Source of the DNA: an uncultured Clostridia bacterium
Lineage (GTDB): Bacteria > Bacillota > Clostridia > Lachnospirales > CAMVHY01
Direction: 5' to 3'
NCBI GenBank assembly: GCA_946415665.1
Contig: CAMKTI010000068.1
Location: 1 to 8,716, forward strand
DNA: 8,716 bases
Position numbers and translations under genes: made by a program. How positions within the stretch are numbered: the first letter of the stretch is position 1; each line of letters opens with the position of its first letter. The notes beneath the pieces were generated by a model that was not told where the DNA came from, searched no databases, and saw only the letters and a program-made list of their open reading frames with translations. Positions 1 through 7,267 of the stretch are shown here, one piece after another.

Positions 1-27
1 ACCATCTCCCTTGCTTTTATTTTTGAC

Positions 28-56
28 TTGCTTTTTATGTGAATGCTGACTAATTT
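28..56 (+). promoter_or_regulatory. weak candidate promoter of pepT
   Basis: A TTGCTT at 28-33 and a TAATTT at 51-56 are 17 bp apart, about 20 bp before the pepT Shine-Dalgarno. Both hexamers deviate from consensus, and a better -35 (TTGACT, 23-28) has no good -10 at the right distance. This is a guess from spacing only. Confidence 0.25.
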
Positions 57-77
57 ATAAAAAAGGGGGGATGAAGA

Positions 78-1289
78 ATGAATAAATTTGAAGGTGAAGT
101 TGTTGAACGCTTTTTAAAATATATAAGTTTTGGTACAAAATCCGATCCAAATTCTGATTCATGTCCGTCAAGTAAATCACAAATTAAACTCGCGGATTTT
201 TTAGCTGATGAATGTAAAAAAATTGGTTTAAGCGATGTAATTTGCGATAATAATGGATATGTTTATGCGTGTTTGCCTAGCAATAATAAAAATTATAAAA
301 GTAAAATTGGATTTATGGCGCATATGGATACAAGTCCGGATTTTAATGGAAAAAATGTTTCGCCGAGAATAATAAAAAATTATGACGGTGGTAATGTTGC
401 TTTAAATAAAGAAAAAATTATGTCGCCGCAGAAATTTAATGTTTTAAAAAATTATGTAAGTCAGGATTTAATTGTTACGGACGGAACAAGTTTGCTCGGA
501 GCGGATGATAAAGCTGGAATTGCTGAAATTATGACGGCGATTAATTATTTAATAAAAAATAATATTGAGCATGGAGATATTAAAATTGCTTTTACGCCTG
601 ATGAAGAAATTGGACGCGGAGTTGATAAAATTAATCTAGATAATTTTGATTGTGATTATGCTTTTACGATCGATGGCGGAGAGATTGGAGAGCTGTCATA
701 TGAAAATTTTAACGCCGCAAAAGCAAAAATAATTTTTTATGGCAAAAATATTCATCCGGGTGAAGCTAAGAATATTATGGTGAATTCTATTTTGATTGCA
801 AATGAAATGATAAATAGATTTCCAAAAAGTGAAACGCCAGCGACAACTGAAAAAAAACAAGGATTTTATCACGTGAATTATATTTCCGGAAATGTAGATA
901 AAACTGAACTGGAATATATAATTAGGGATTTTGATAAAAAAAATTTTGAGGCACGTAAAGATTTTATTAAAAAACTTGTTTTAGATACAAAAAATGAGTT
1001 TGGTTGTGAAATTGATTTAAAAATTACGGATCAATACTATAATATGCGCGATAAAATTAATAATGATTTGATTGAGTTCATGCGAAAAGCTTTTAAAAAA
1101 GCAAATATAATCCCAATTGAAAGACCAATGCGTGGTGGAACAGATGGTGCAATGTTATCGCAAAAAAATATTCCGTGTCCAAATATTTTTACTGGTGGAC
1201 ACAATTTTCATGGACCTTATGAATTTATTTGTATACAATCGATGTGCAAAGCCGTTGAAGTTATAATTAATCTTGCTACTCAAAGTTAA
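78..1289 (+). CDS. pepT: peptidase T (tripeptide aminopeptidase)
   Basis: Cytosolic zinc aminopeptidase of the M20 family that releases the N-terminal residue from tripeptides, in the last steps of peptide use. At 403 residues it has the usual length. Metal-site motifs are in order: HMD (His82, Asp84), GADDKAG (Asp143), DEE (catalytic Glu176, ligand Glu177), IDGG (Asp199) and, near the end, GGHNFHG (His378). The dimerisation (lid) domain lies between, with the HPGEAKN motif at about 226-232. MRGGTDG at 351-357 is typical of PepT. A run of six G (65-70) serves as Shine-Dalgarno, 7 nt before ATG 78. An ATG at 71 in another frame ends after four codons at 83-85, overlapping the pepT start; it sits too close to the G run to be read well. 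The gene appears monocistronic, with a terminator after it. Function is firm from family motifs. Confidence 0.97.
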   Translation: MNKFEGEVVERFLKYISFGTKSDPNSDSCPSSKSQIKLADFLADECKKIGLSDVICDNNGYVYACLPSNNKNYKSKIGFMAHMDTSPDFNGKNVSPRIIKNYDGGNVALNKEKIMSPQKFNVLKNYVSQDLIVTDGTSLLGADDKAGIAEIMTAINYLIKNNIEHGDIKIAFTPDEEIGRGVDKINLDNFDCDYAFTIDGGEIGELSYENFNAAKAKIIFYGKNIHPGEAKNIMVNSILIANEMINRFPKSETPATTEKKQGFYHVNYISGNVDKTELEYIIRDFDKKNFEARKDFIKKLVLDTKNEFGCEIDLKITDQYYNMRDKINNDLIEFMRKAFKKANIIPIERPMRGGTDGAMLSQKNIPCPNIFTGGHNFHGPYEFICIQSMCKAVEVIINLATQS

Positions 1290-1351
1290 ATCAAATATAT
1301 GATAGATTTTTTTGTGCCAAAACATTTTTTATGAAATTTATTTTAGTTAAG

Positions 1352-1382
1352 AGTTCTGTTAGATTAAACAGAACTTTTTTTT
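1352..1382 (+). terminator. rho-independent terminator of pepT
   Basis: A perfect 9-bp stem (AGTTCTGTT at 1352-1360 with AACAGAACT at 1367-1375) and a 6-nt loop are followed by a run of T to 1382. It lies about 60 bp after the pepT stop and separates pepT from folD. Confidence 0.9.
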
Positions 1383-1392
1383 GTGATAAAAT
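1364..1392 (+). promoter_or_regulatory. candidate extended -10 promoter of folD
   Basis: TGATAAAAT (1384-1392) is an extended -10 element (TGn plus TAAAAT). A poor -35 (TTAAAC, 1364-1369) is 17 bp upstream and lies inside the pepT terminator. The start would fall near 1399, just before the folD Shine-Dalgarno AAAGGAG (1405-1411). A separate folD promoter makes sense because a terminator precedes it. Confidence 0.5.
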
Positions 1393-1418
1393 GCTTTTTA
1401 TTTTAAAGGAGAAAAAAA

Positions 1419-2267
1419 ATGATTTTAGATGGTAAAAAAACTGCTGAAGTTATAAAAAATAAGATAAAGGACGAGATAGAAAAGAATAATTATCAAATTA
1501 ATTTGGCAACGATTTTAGTTGGAGATGATCCTGCGTCAAAACTTTATATCAGAAATAAAAAAAAAGCCTGTGCTTATGTTGGAATAAATATTTTTGTTTA
1601 TAAATTGCCAGAAAAAACGACTCAAGAAGAATTATTAAATTTGCTTGACAAATTAAATCAAGATGAAAAAGTTACGGGTATTTTTGTGCAATTGCCTTTG
1701 CCAAAACATATCGATGCAAAAATTATTATGCAAAGCATTGATGAAGCAAAAGATGTTGACGGATTTCATCCGTTGAATCTAGGGAAATTGCTAATCGGTA
1801 AACCAAAATTTATTTCTTGTACACCGATTGCTGTTATAACTCTTTTGGATTTTTATAAAATAAAAACGCAGGGTGAAAATTGTGTAATAATCGGAAGAAG
1901 TATTGAAGTTGGAAAACCATTGGCATTACTTATGATAAATTTAAATTCGACCGTGACTATTTGTCATTCTTATACGCGTGATTTATTTGAAATAACAAAA
2001 AAAGCAGATATATTAATATCTGCTATCGGAAAAGCTAATTTTATAAAAAAAGAATATATAAAGTCCGGTGCAACTTTAATAGATATAGGTATGAATAAAA
2101 ATCCAGAAACAAATAAAACTTGTGGGGATATAGATTTCGAAGATTGTTATTCAAAAGCAAAAAATATTACTCCGGTTCCTGGAGGGATTGGTCCGATGAC
2201 AGTAACTATGCTTTTAAAAAACTGTCTGCTTGCATATAAATTAAAATTAAACTCTAATCTGTTTTAA
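1419..2267 (+). CDS. folD: bifunctional methylenetetrahydrofolate dehydrogenase/methenyltetrahydrofolate cyclohydrolase
   Basis: Cytosolic one-carbon enzyme that oxidises 5,10-methylene-THF with NADP+ and hydrolyses the methenyl product to 10-formyl-THF, supplying purine and formyl-Met synthesis. At 282 residues it has the normal length. The catalytic YxxxK is YIRNK (Tyr43, Lys47), followed by QLPLPKH (Gln91) and KDVDGFHP (Asp114). The Rossmann dinucleotide site reads IGRSIEVGKP (158-167) and the C-terminal signature is PVPGGIGPMT (252-261). The usual 'GRSxxVGxP' pattern is kept. Shine-Dalgarno AAAGGAG lies 7 nt before ATG 1419. The gene is followed after only 13 nt by the end of the opposing large minus-strand gene. 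Identification is firm. Confidence 0.98.
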   Translation: MILDGKKTAEVIKNKIKDEIEKNNYQINLATILVGDDPASKLYIRNKKKACAYVGINIFVYKLPEKTTQEELLNLLDKLNQDEKVTGIFVQLPLPKHIDAKIIMQSIDEAKDVDGFHPLNLGKLLIGKPKFISCTPIAVITLLDFYKIKTQGENCVIIGRSIEVGKPLALLMINLNSTVTICHSYTRDLFEITKKADILISAIGKANFIKKEYIKSGATLIDIGMNKNPETNKTCGDIDFEDCYSKAKNITPVPGGIGPMTVTMLLKNCLLAYKLKLNSNLF

Positions 2268-2280
2268 TTTGTTTATTTAT
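2238..2280. terminator. weak AT-rich hairpin between converging genes
   Basis: AAATTAAAA (2238-2246) can pair with TTTTAATTT (2262-2270). An alternative register pairs AATTAAAC with GTTTTAATT, with one bulge and a C-G closing pair. It covers the folD stop and lies in the only gap between folD and the opposing gene, so it may serve both. There is almost no GC and only a broken T run, so confidence is low. Confidence 0.3.
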
Positions 2281-4329
2281 CTATTTCATTTCTTCTTCCT
2301 CTTCTTCCTCTTCTTCCTCTTCTATTCCTTTTTCATTTTCATCTCTTATTTTATCCTGTGAAAGAATTGATTCTTCTTCATTCTCATCTTCAAATGTAGA
2401 AATATTATTAAGATAAGTAATTTTTGTGTATCTGTTTTTTAAAAAAAATACACATGCAAAAAAAATTAATACTGGAGCGACTGGAAAAACAATTAATGCC
2501 CAAATTGCAACATCAAAAATAAATTTTAAAGCAATAAAAATCGTAAGTGAAATAACAAAAGATATTACAAGTCCTTTAAAAAATTTAGACCAAATAAAAG
2601 TTAAAGCTACTGTTACTGTTTCCGGCAATTTATTTTTATAGCGCATCTCTGTTTGATGGCCTAGATCAAGCATTTTATAAAACTCTTGCGCTAAATTGTA
2701 CTGTTCTGGTTTATCTGTCGGAGCGTCAAAACATTTATCTATCGGATCTAAATCGGTTTTTTCTAGATCGGGCTTTGTTCCATATTTACTTATCGCTTTG
2801 CTATATAAATGTTTAACCAAATTCTTGTTATATATCTTGTCAAAATCTTCGTTAAACCTAGCTATTCTTTTATTATTATTTAAAATATCAAGTATCTTAA
2901 TGTCGCTATCCGACAAACCATTTTCTACAGAATTATCATTTTTATCTCTTTTTAATTTCCAATTTTTCCGTCCTGTTATTAAATTATCATGGAAATATTG
3001 CTTAACATCTTTTGCGTCGTGCATTTGCACACTTAAACTAAAACTGCCGCTATTGCTTATATCTAAAAAGGCATTCACAAATTCTTTTTCTATTGCTTTT
3101 AATTCATTTGGATCCGCATGCAATAAATAAATTAGATATTCCATGTTTGGAAATTCATATAAATCTTCTTCTTCATCCAATTTGTATCCTAAATATTTTT
3201 TATCATTTCCTTTCATCACCGGATTATAAACCCAAACCTCAGAATATTTTCCACATTTATTTTTTGGATATTCAATCCATCTCCCATTATTTAAAAGTTT
3301 TAATGAATACACAAACTTCATTTCTTCATTACCATTTAAATTTTTAAAAGTCATCTTTTGTTTACAAAATAATAATTTGCTCTTAATACTTTCTTTTTGA
3401 TCTTCTATATTCCCCTCAATTTTTTTTAATCCTGTTTCTGACACTCTATTAAAAGTTTTTTTGTAGATCTTAATAAATTTCTTTTGATTCTCAGGATCTT
3501 TAACCCAAGCACGAAATCTTTTTTCATCGTTATTTAACAGTTTATCCGGCACAATCATAATCCTATGAACATAATTTCTTAGTTTATCTTTATTGTCTAC
3601 ATTTTCTACTATATCTTCTTTTGACAGCTGCTTATTAGGATTGTTTTGTTTAATTTCTTCCTGAGTTAAATAATGTTCTTCCAAAAAACGATCCATTGCA
3701 AGCCAAAAATCTACAGCAGTTTCATCCGGAGCTTTCTCTTGATAAAAATAATCATAATCATAAAAAGACAATGTTTGATAACGACTGGCAATTCTTTTTT
3801 TATCTATATCATTATCCAATTCGTCACGATAAAAATCTGCACTAATAGTATTTCGGCAACATTCTGTCTCTAAAGAATCAACATGAAGAGAAATAGATGA
3901 TGGCCCTTGAGTAAAAAAATAACCATCATAATTATTCATAATTTGTAAAATACTATGCAAATACTTAATGCGCATAAAAAAACTGCAAACAAACCATTTT
4001 ACAATTTTGTTTTTTTGCAATTGTGGTGGATTATTATAATCATCATCATTATTTATCCCAATGAGTAAAGGCAAACCTCTATTTTTAAAAAAGGCATTGT
4101 ATGAATAATTTCTTTTCAACAAATATCCGCTCACTAATTTAATCGGACCAGCAATGATCATATTATCTCTAATATCATATTGGCACTCCAATATAAAAGC
4201 ACAGTAATTAATAGCTAGCTGGTACATTTGCCAATCCGATAATTCTTGTTTTATTCCATCGGACTTTTTAGCGTTATTATTTAAAATGATATTATTTGCA
4301 ACATTAGGTATAAGATTATTTTCTTCCAT
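2281..4329 (-). CDS. hypothetical membrane protein with C-terminal two-helix hairpin and poly-Glu tail
   Basis: I do not recognise this 682-residue protein. From the N-terminus it has a short Asn-rich stretch, then a long polar, Tyr/Asp/Asn/Lys-rich soluble region without a signal peptide (to about residue 580). Two hydrophobic helices follow at about 585-606 and 608-630, then a tail that turns strongly acidic and ends in eleven Glu followed by Met-Lys. The likely layout is a large cytoplasmic body anchored by a C-terminal hairpin, with both ends inside; this is inference. The start is chosen at ATG 4329: AGGGTGA (4341-4335) lies just before it at a workable distance. An in-frame GTG at 4338 overlaps that Shine-Dalgarno and has none of its own. 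The body shows Trp/Tyr-rich segments (FWLAMDRF, RFRAWVKDPEN, NGRWIEYP) but no nucleotide-binding or protease motif I can name. It is converging with folD and has its own promoter, so it looks transcribed alone. It could be a lineage-specific orphan inserted between housekeeping genes. Confidence 0.85.
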   Translation of the reverse strand: MEENNLIPNVANNIILNNNAKKSDGIKQELSDWQMYQLAINYCAFILECQYDIRDNMIIAGPIKLVSGYLLKRNYSYNAFFKNRGLPLLIGINNDDDYNNPPQLQKNKIVKWFVCSFFMRIKYLHSILQIMNNYDGYFFTQGPSSISLHVDSLETECCRNTISADFYRDELDNDIDKKRIASRYQTLSFYDYDYFYQEKAPDETAVDFWLAMDRFLEEHYLTQEEIKQNNPNKQLSKEDIVENVDNKDKLRNYVHRIMIVPDKLLNNDEKRFRAWVKDPENQKKFIKIYKKTFNRVSETGLKKIEGNIEDQKESIKSKLLFCKQKMTFKNLNGNEEMKFVYSLKLLNNGRWIEYPKNKCGKYSEVWVYNPVMKGNDKKYLGYKLDEEEDLYEFPNMEYLIYLLHADPNELKAIEKEFVNAFLDISNSGSFSLSVQMHDAKDVKQYFHDNLITGRKNWKLKRDKNDNSVENGLSDSDIKILDILNNNKRIARFNEDFDKIYNKNLVKHLYSKAISKYGTKPDLEKTDLDPIDKCFDAPTDKPEQYNLAQEFYKMLDLGHQTEMRYKNKLPETVTVALTFIWSKFFKGLVISFVISLTIFIALKFIFDVAIWALIVFPVAPVLIFFACVFFLKNRYTKITYLNNISTFEDENEEESILSQDKIRDENEKGIEEEEEEEEEEEMK
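2292..2323. repeat. 9-bp tandem repeat coding the poly-Glu tail
   Basis: The unit CTTCTTCCT is present three times in a row (2292-2300, 2301-2309, 2310-2318) followed by half a unit. Read on the minus strand it gives Glu codons (GAA/GAG). Because the unit is a multiple of three, gain or loss of copies would change tail length without breaking the frame. Confidence 0.9.
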
Positions 4330-4348
4330 TTTAATCACCCTACAACAT

Positions 4349-4378
4349 ATTTTAAATTAAAAACATATTATCTGTCAA
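4349..4378 (-). promoter_or_regulatory. sigma-A type promoter of the 682-residue gene
   Basis: On the minus strand, a consensus TTGACA (4378-4373) is followed after 18 bp by TAAAAT (4354-4349). Transcription would begin near 4343-4341, right at the Shine-Dalgarno AGGGTGA, giving a leader of only about 12-14 nt before ATG 4329. This supports the ATG start over the upstream GTG. Confidence 0.65.
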
Positions 4379-4539
4379 GCTATTTTAATTTTTTTTTAAT
4401 CGTGTTTATCAGATGAAATTTTATATGCTATAACAAATTTGTATTTAAGCTAAATTATATTTTTTTATGAAAAAAAGTATTTGCTATGAACAGAACAAGT
4501 GAAAAAATAAATGGAAATGGAAATGGAAAACAATGCTAT

Positions 4540-4735
4540 GCTAGTGACAAGCTTAATTGTTTTTATTAAATCCAGTACCATACTTCAATCCGCCATTGTT
4601 ACAGCAGTTGTTTTTAAATTGATTAATCTTCCCTTGCTACCTATTACTATGTCGACTTTGGAATTGAGCCACATTTTGTACAACCAATATCTTGGTTGCT
4701 ATATCTAAGCAAAATCGTAGAATGGTTTGATAATT
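4540..4735 (-). pseudogene. decayed N-terminal zinc-ribbon fragment of a transposase
   Basis: On the minus strand one frame reads YSNQDIGCTKCGSIPKST before a stop. A neighbouring frame continues with HSNR, a stop, then QGKINQFKNNCCNNGG and KYGTGF. Joined across one frameshift this follows the pattern of IS transposase zinc ribbons: CxxCG(S), a short spacer with a Gly-Lys, then F/Y-K-C-x-x-C. Stops and frameshifts show it is not functional, and no catalytic part or terminal repeats are visible. It lies in the 550-bp gap (4339-4889) between the 682-residue gene and rsmI, where I see no intact gene. It may be a chance resemblance; the paired cysteine motifs are the main support. Confidence 0.4.
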
Positions 4736-4823
4736 AATGTTTGACTGAAGTTTTAAAAAAACATCTTTCGTTTGTGTATGTATTCTTTGCGGCAAAAATT
4801 TAAATTTTTCATTCTAAAAAATT

Positions 4824-4865
4824 AAATCCAAGCTTATTTTTTTAATAAGCTTGGATTTTTTTATA
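4824..4865. terminator. bidirectional terminator after rsmI
   Basis: A perfect 15-bp stem (4824-4838 with 4844-4858, core AAGCTT) with a 5-nt loop. It has T runs on both sides: TTTTTTT on the plus strand after 4856 and, on the minus strand, AATTTTTT after 4824. For rsmI it is 32 bp past the stop codon. Confidence 0.9.
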
Positions 4866-4889
4866 TATATGAAAAAAGATATCAGCTAA

Positions 4890-5723
4890 TCATTTTCTTA
4901 TATTATGTGCAATTAAATAAACTTGATTTTTTGACAAGTTTCTATCTTTAGCTACTTTCTTAATTGCTGTTTTTAAATCAAAGTTATTTTTCAAATAAAA
5001 GTCTAAATGCTCTTGGATATTCATTTCTCCAAAATCAAATTTATTTTCTGTTCCATACAATAAAACCACATATTCGCCCTTTGGCGGATTTTTTTTTAAT
5101 AATTCAATCGCTTCATCAAGCCAACCAAAAAAAAAATTTTCATGTATTTTAGTCAATTCTTTCACCAAATATAATTTTCTATTTCCAAGATTATCAAACA
5201 AAAATTCCAACATGTTTAATAATTTATGTGGTGCTTCATAAAAAACAACTGTCCGTTCTTCAAATTTTATTCTCTTAACAAATTTTTTTCTTTCATTCTT
5301 ATCAATAAATCCTTCAAAAATAAAACTTTTTTTATTTATGCCAGCAAAAGCAATCGCAGTTGCAAAAGCTGTTGGTCCGGGAATTACTTCTATATCAAAA
5401 AAATTTTCCCTTGCCATATTAATTAATTCGCTTCCCGGATCAGAAATACATGGCATTCCCGCATCACTTACAAGCGCAATATTTTTATTTTGACTTAATA
5501 ACTCCAAAATTTTTTTACCTGACTTTATTTTATTAAATTCGTGATAGCTAATTAATTTTTTTTTTATGCCATAAAAATTTAATAATCCAATCGTTTTTCT
5601 AGTATCTTCACATGCAATTAAATCAACTGATTTTAAAATTTCAAGACAACGTAAACTTATATCTTTTAAATTTCCGATAGGGGTTCCGCAAATAAATAAT
5701 TTCCCACCTGTTTTTTTGTCCAT
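4890..5723 (-). CDS. rsmI: 16S rRNA (cytidine(1402)-2'-O)-methyltransferase
   Basis: SAM-dependent enzyme that 2'-O-methylates C1402 of 16S rRNA in the decoding centre, together with RsmH which adds the base N4 methyl group. At 277 residues it has the usual length for the family. Tetrapyrrole-methylase fold motifs appear in order: GTPIGNLKD (13-21), ACEDTRKT (37-44), SYHEFN (59-64), ALVSDAGMPCISDPG (83-97, the SAM-site loop), VIPGPTA (113-119), FEGF (136-139), VFYEAPHKL (160-168) and ELTKIHE (189-195). The small C-terminal helical region typical of RsmI follows. GGAG (5736-5733) lies 9 nt before ATG 5723. It is divergent from the M23-domain gene across about 100 bp and ends at a strong terminator. 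Confidence 0.97.
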   Translation of the reverse strand: MDKKTGGKLFICGTPIGNLKDISLRCLEILKSVDLIACEDTRKTIGLLNFYGIKKKLISYHEFNKIKSGKKILELLSQNKNIALVSDAGMPCISDPGSELINMARENFFDIEVIPGPTAFATAIAFAGINKKSFIFEGFIDKNERKKFVKRIKFEERTVVFYEAPHKLLNMLEFLFDNLGNRKLYLVKELTKIHENFFFGWLDEAIELLKKNPPKGEYVVLLYGTENKFDFGEMNIQEHLDFYLKNNFDLKTAIKKVAKDRNLSKNQVYLIAHNIRK

Positions 5724-5760
5724 AAATCAAAACTCCAAAACTTATTTTTTTTTATTACTT

Positions 5761-5789
5761 AAAAATATTCTCTCATGAATAATATTTTT
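5761..5789. repeat. AT-only inverted repeat between rsmI and the M23-domain gene
   Basis: Arms AAAAATATT (5761-5769) and AATATTTTT (5781-5789) are perfect reverse complements with an 11-bp centre. It lies in the divergent promoter region, so it could be an operator. It has no GC pairs and may be chance in such AT-rich DNA. A TAATAT at 5780-5785 could serve as -10 for the plus-strand gene, but I see no convincing -35. Confidence 0.25.
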
Positions 5790-5824
5790 TTCAATGTCAA
5801 TAATTCAATCGGAGGTGTTAACAC

Positions 5825-6673
5825 GTGAGAAAAAATAATTTTTTTCATAATAAAAGTTTTTACTTCGCAATCTACGCATGCCTGATCATCATAGCATTAA
5901 TTACTGGAACAAATATTTTTTTTAATTTAGCTTCTTCAAAGCCGAAAAATCTTGCTTCGATAAAAAAGATTGATTTGCCACAAAAAATAAATCCAGAAAA
6001 AAATGAAGTCAAACCGGTTTTAAATGACAAGTCAAAAAATTATTTAACGCCTGAAGACAAACAAATTTTCCAATATCATCCACCGCTTGAAAATAAAAAA
6101 AATCCTGACCCAATAAAAAAATTAGACCAAGATAAAATAAAAAATAGTACAGAAAAAAGACCCGCAACAGAAAAAAATGCTCCAGGAAAAAAACAAATTA
6201 TAAAAACAGAAAACCAAAGCCAAGATCATAATAAAACTCATTTTTGTTCGTTCGATGGAACTCAAAAAATGTCATGGCCGGTATCTGGAAAAATTTTAAT
6301 GGACTATCAGCCAGATAAATTAATTTATGACAAAACTTTAGAACAGTATCGAACAAATGATTCTTTAAGCATCTCGGCAAAAATTGGTGAACAAGTAAAA
6401 GCCAGTGCCGACGGAATTGTAAAATTAATTACAAAAACCGATGAAGATGGCAACTTAATAGTTATTGACCACGGTAATAATTGGACAAGTGTTTACAGCC
6501 AATTACAAGATAATTTATTGGTCAATGAGGGAGATTACGTAAAAAAAGGACAAATAATTGGTGGTGTAAACTCCCCAACAAAATATGGTGTTTTACTCGG
6601 AAGCCATCTTGATTTTAAAATCACTCACGATGATAACAGTGTGAATCCAAAAATATTTTTGGCTCAAAAATAA
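5825..6673 (+). CDS. membrane-anchored degenerate M23 (LytM-fold) protein, SpoIIQ-like layout
   Basis: 282 residues: a short cytoplasmic N-terminus, one transmembrane helix at about 12-34, a Lys/Asn/Pro-rich linker to about 148, then a single M23/LytM domain (149-278). The domain begins WPVSGKILMDY and contains the QYRTNDSLSI segment and the G-V-K-A-x-A-D-G-I-V strand, then DHGNNWTSVYSQL and SHLDFKI. Active M23 enzymes carry HxxxD, a His in YxHL and HxH. Here these positions are Asn178 and Ser182, Gln226, and His261-Leu-Asp263. Three zinc ligands and one catalytic His are therefore lost, and endopeptidase activity is unlikely. By analogy with SpoIIQ and other degenerate LytM proteins it would act as a wall-side scaffold or partner protein. 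GTG 5825 is chosen because GGAGGTG (5811-5817) is 7 nt upstream. A sporulation role is inference only. Confidence 0.85.
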   Translation: MRKNNFFHNKSFYFAIYACLIIIALITGTNIFFNLASSKPKNLASIKKIDLPQKINPEKNEVKPVLNDKSKNYLTPEDKQIFQYHPPLENKKNPDPIKKLDQDKIKNSTEKRPATEKNAPGKKQIIKTENQSQDHNKTHFCSFDGTQKMSWPVSGKILMDYQPDKLIYDKTLEQYRTNDSLSISAKIGEQVKASADGIVKLITKTDEDGNLIVIDHGNNWTSVYSQLQDNLLVNEGDYVKKGQIIGGVNSPTKYGVLLGSHLDFKITHDDNSVNPKIFLAQK

Positions 6674-6681
6674 ATTTTTTT

Positions 6682-6720
6682 AAACAGCTTGAAATTAATT
6701 CAGGCTGTTTTATTTTTTTT
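6682..6720 (+). terminator. terminator of the M23-domain gene, overlapping the end of the XRE gene
   Basis: AAACAGCTTGAA (6682-6693) pairs with TTCAGGCTGTTT (6699-6710) through one G-U pair, loop ATTAA, followed by TATTTTTTTT. The stem contains the minus-strand stop codon of the regulator gene (6702-6700). On the minus strand there is no T run directly after the stem, so it works mainly for the plus-strand gene. Confidence 0.85.
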
Positions 6721-7131
6721 TTCTTGTTCTTTTATGATTTTCACTCCAAGTTTTAATGCTTTTTCGACAGTATTTTTTTCTTCGTTAGACAAAATTTTAG
6801 TGTGTTTTAGAATTTCCAAGCACTTGTGTATAAAAAAGTCCATGGCATCACCACTATTATTAAATTTTTTTGACTCCGAAACACTTGACTCGCTATCTAA
6901 ATAACCACACATATATAAAAATTCGTCCAATGGAATTTCCAATGCTTTAGAAATTTTTACAAGAGTCGCTACGGTTAAATTCATCCTCTTTTTTCCAGAA
7001 ACATCATTTTCCAACTTATTGATATATGCATGGCTTAAACCTACTTTGTTTCCGAACTTTCGAAGACTCATATTTTGATTATGTCTTATTTTTTTTATAA
7101 GCATTGCCAAATTTTTTACATCTACACTCAC
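6700..7131 (-). CDS. XRE-family helix-turn-helix transcriptional regulator
   Basis: 143 residues. The N-terminal HTH_3/XRE domain spans about residues 7-75: helices around LAMLIKKIRH, MSLRKFGNKVG, the recognition region LSHAYINKLEN, then a basic loop (SGKKRMN) and TLVKISKALEIPLDEFLYMCGYL. The C-terminal half is helical, charged and unassigned; it may dimerise or sense a partner. No peptidase or ImmA-like part is present, so it is not a LexA/CI-type self-cleaving repressor. A TTG at 7140 would extend the frame by three codons, but it touches the Shine-Dalgarno AAAGGAG (7148-7142). GTG 7131, 10 nt downstream, is a better start. The gene is divergent from the 95-aa/Mor operon, whose promoter region has several palindromes, so it probably controls that operon and possibly itself. 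Binding sites are inferred, not shown. Confidence 0.9.
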   Translation of the reverse strand: MSVDVKNLAMLIKKIRHNQNMSLRKFGNKVGLSHAYINKLENDVSGKKRMNLTVATLVKISKALEIPLDEFLYMCGYLDSESSVSESKKFNNSGDAMDFFIHKCLEILKHTKILSNEEKNTVEKALKLGVKIIKEQEKKNKTA

Positions 7132-7203
7132 AAAAACCAATCTCCTTTTGATTTATTGTTTTGTCAAAAAAATATTTTTATAAGCGAAATTCAATTTAAT
7201 TGA

Positions 7204-7225
7204 CATGATTTCGAAATAAATCATG
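7204..7225. promoter_or_regulatory. inverted repeat, candidate operator near the XRE gene
   Basis: CATGATTT (7204-7211) and AAATCATG (7218-7225) form perfect 8-bp arms around 6 bp. A second perfect palindrome, ATTTCGAAAT (7208-7217), is nested within it. TCGAAATAA recurs at 7259-7267, next to the operon -35. It is a plausible site for a dimeric regulator, but the DNA is very AT-rich. Confidence 0.4.
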
Positions 7226-7242
7226 AATGAAAAAATCAACAT

Positions 7243-7254
7243 ATTTTGCAAAAT
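7243..7254. promoter_or_regulatory. 12-bp palindrome in the divergent promoter region
   Basis: ATTTTGCAAAAT is a perfect 12-bp palindrome 14 bp before the operon -35 hexamer. It may be a second operator or activator site; alternatively it is chance. Confidence 0.3.
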
Positions 7255-7267
7255 TTTGTCGAAATAA

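Noticed and set aside
2007..2028. 9-bp inverted repeat AGCAGATAT / ATATCTGCT
   Set aside because: It lies inside folD, is explained by the codons of ADILISA, and has no T run after it.
4511..4708. 65-codon plus-strand open frame starting with Met-Glu repeats
   Set aside because: It has no ribosome binding site, its start lies in a (GGAAAT)3 repeat, and it runs antisense to the more convincing transposase remnant.
4794..4809. AT-only palindrome AAAAATTTAAATTTTT
   Set aside because: Low-complexity A/T runs next to the rsmI terminator; no promoter or gene start nearby.
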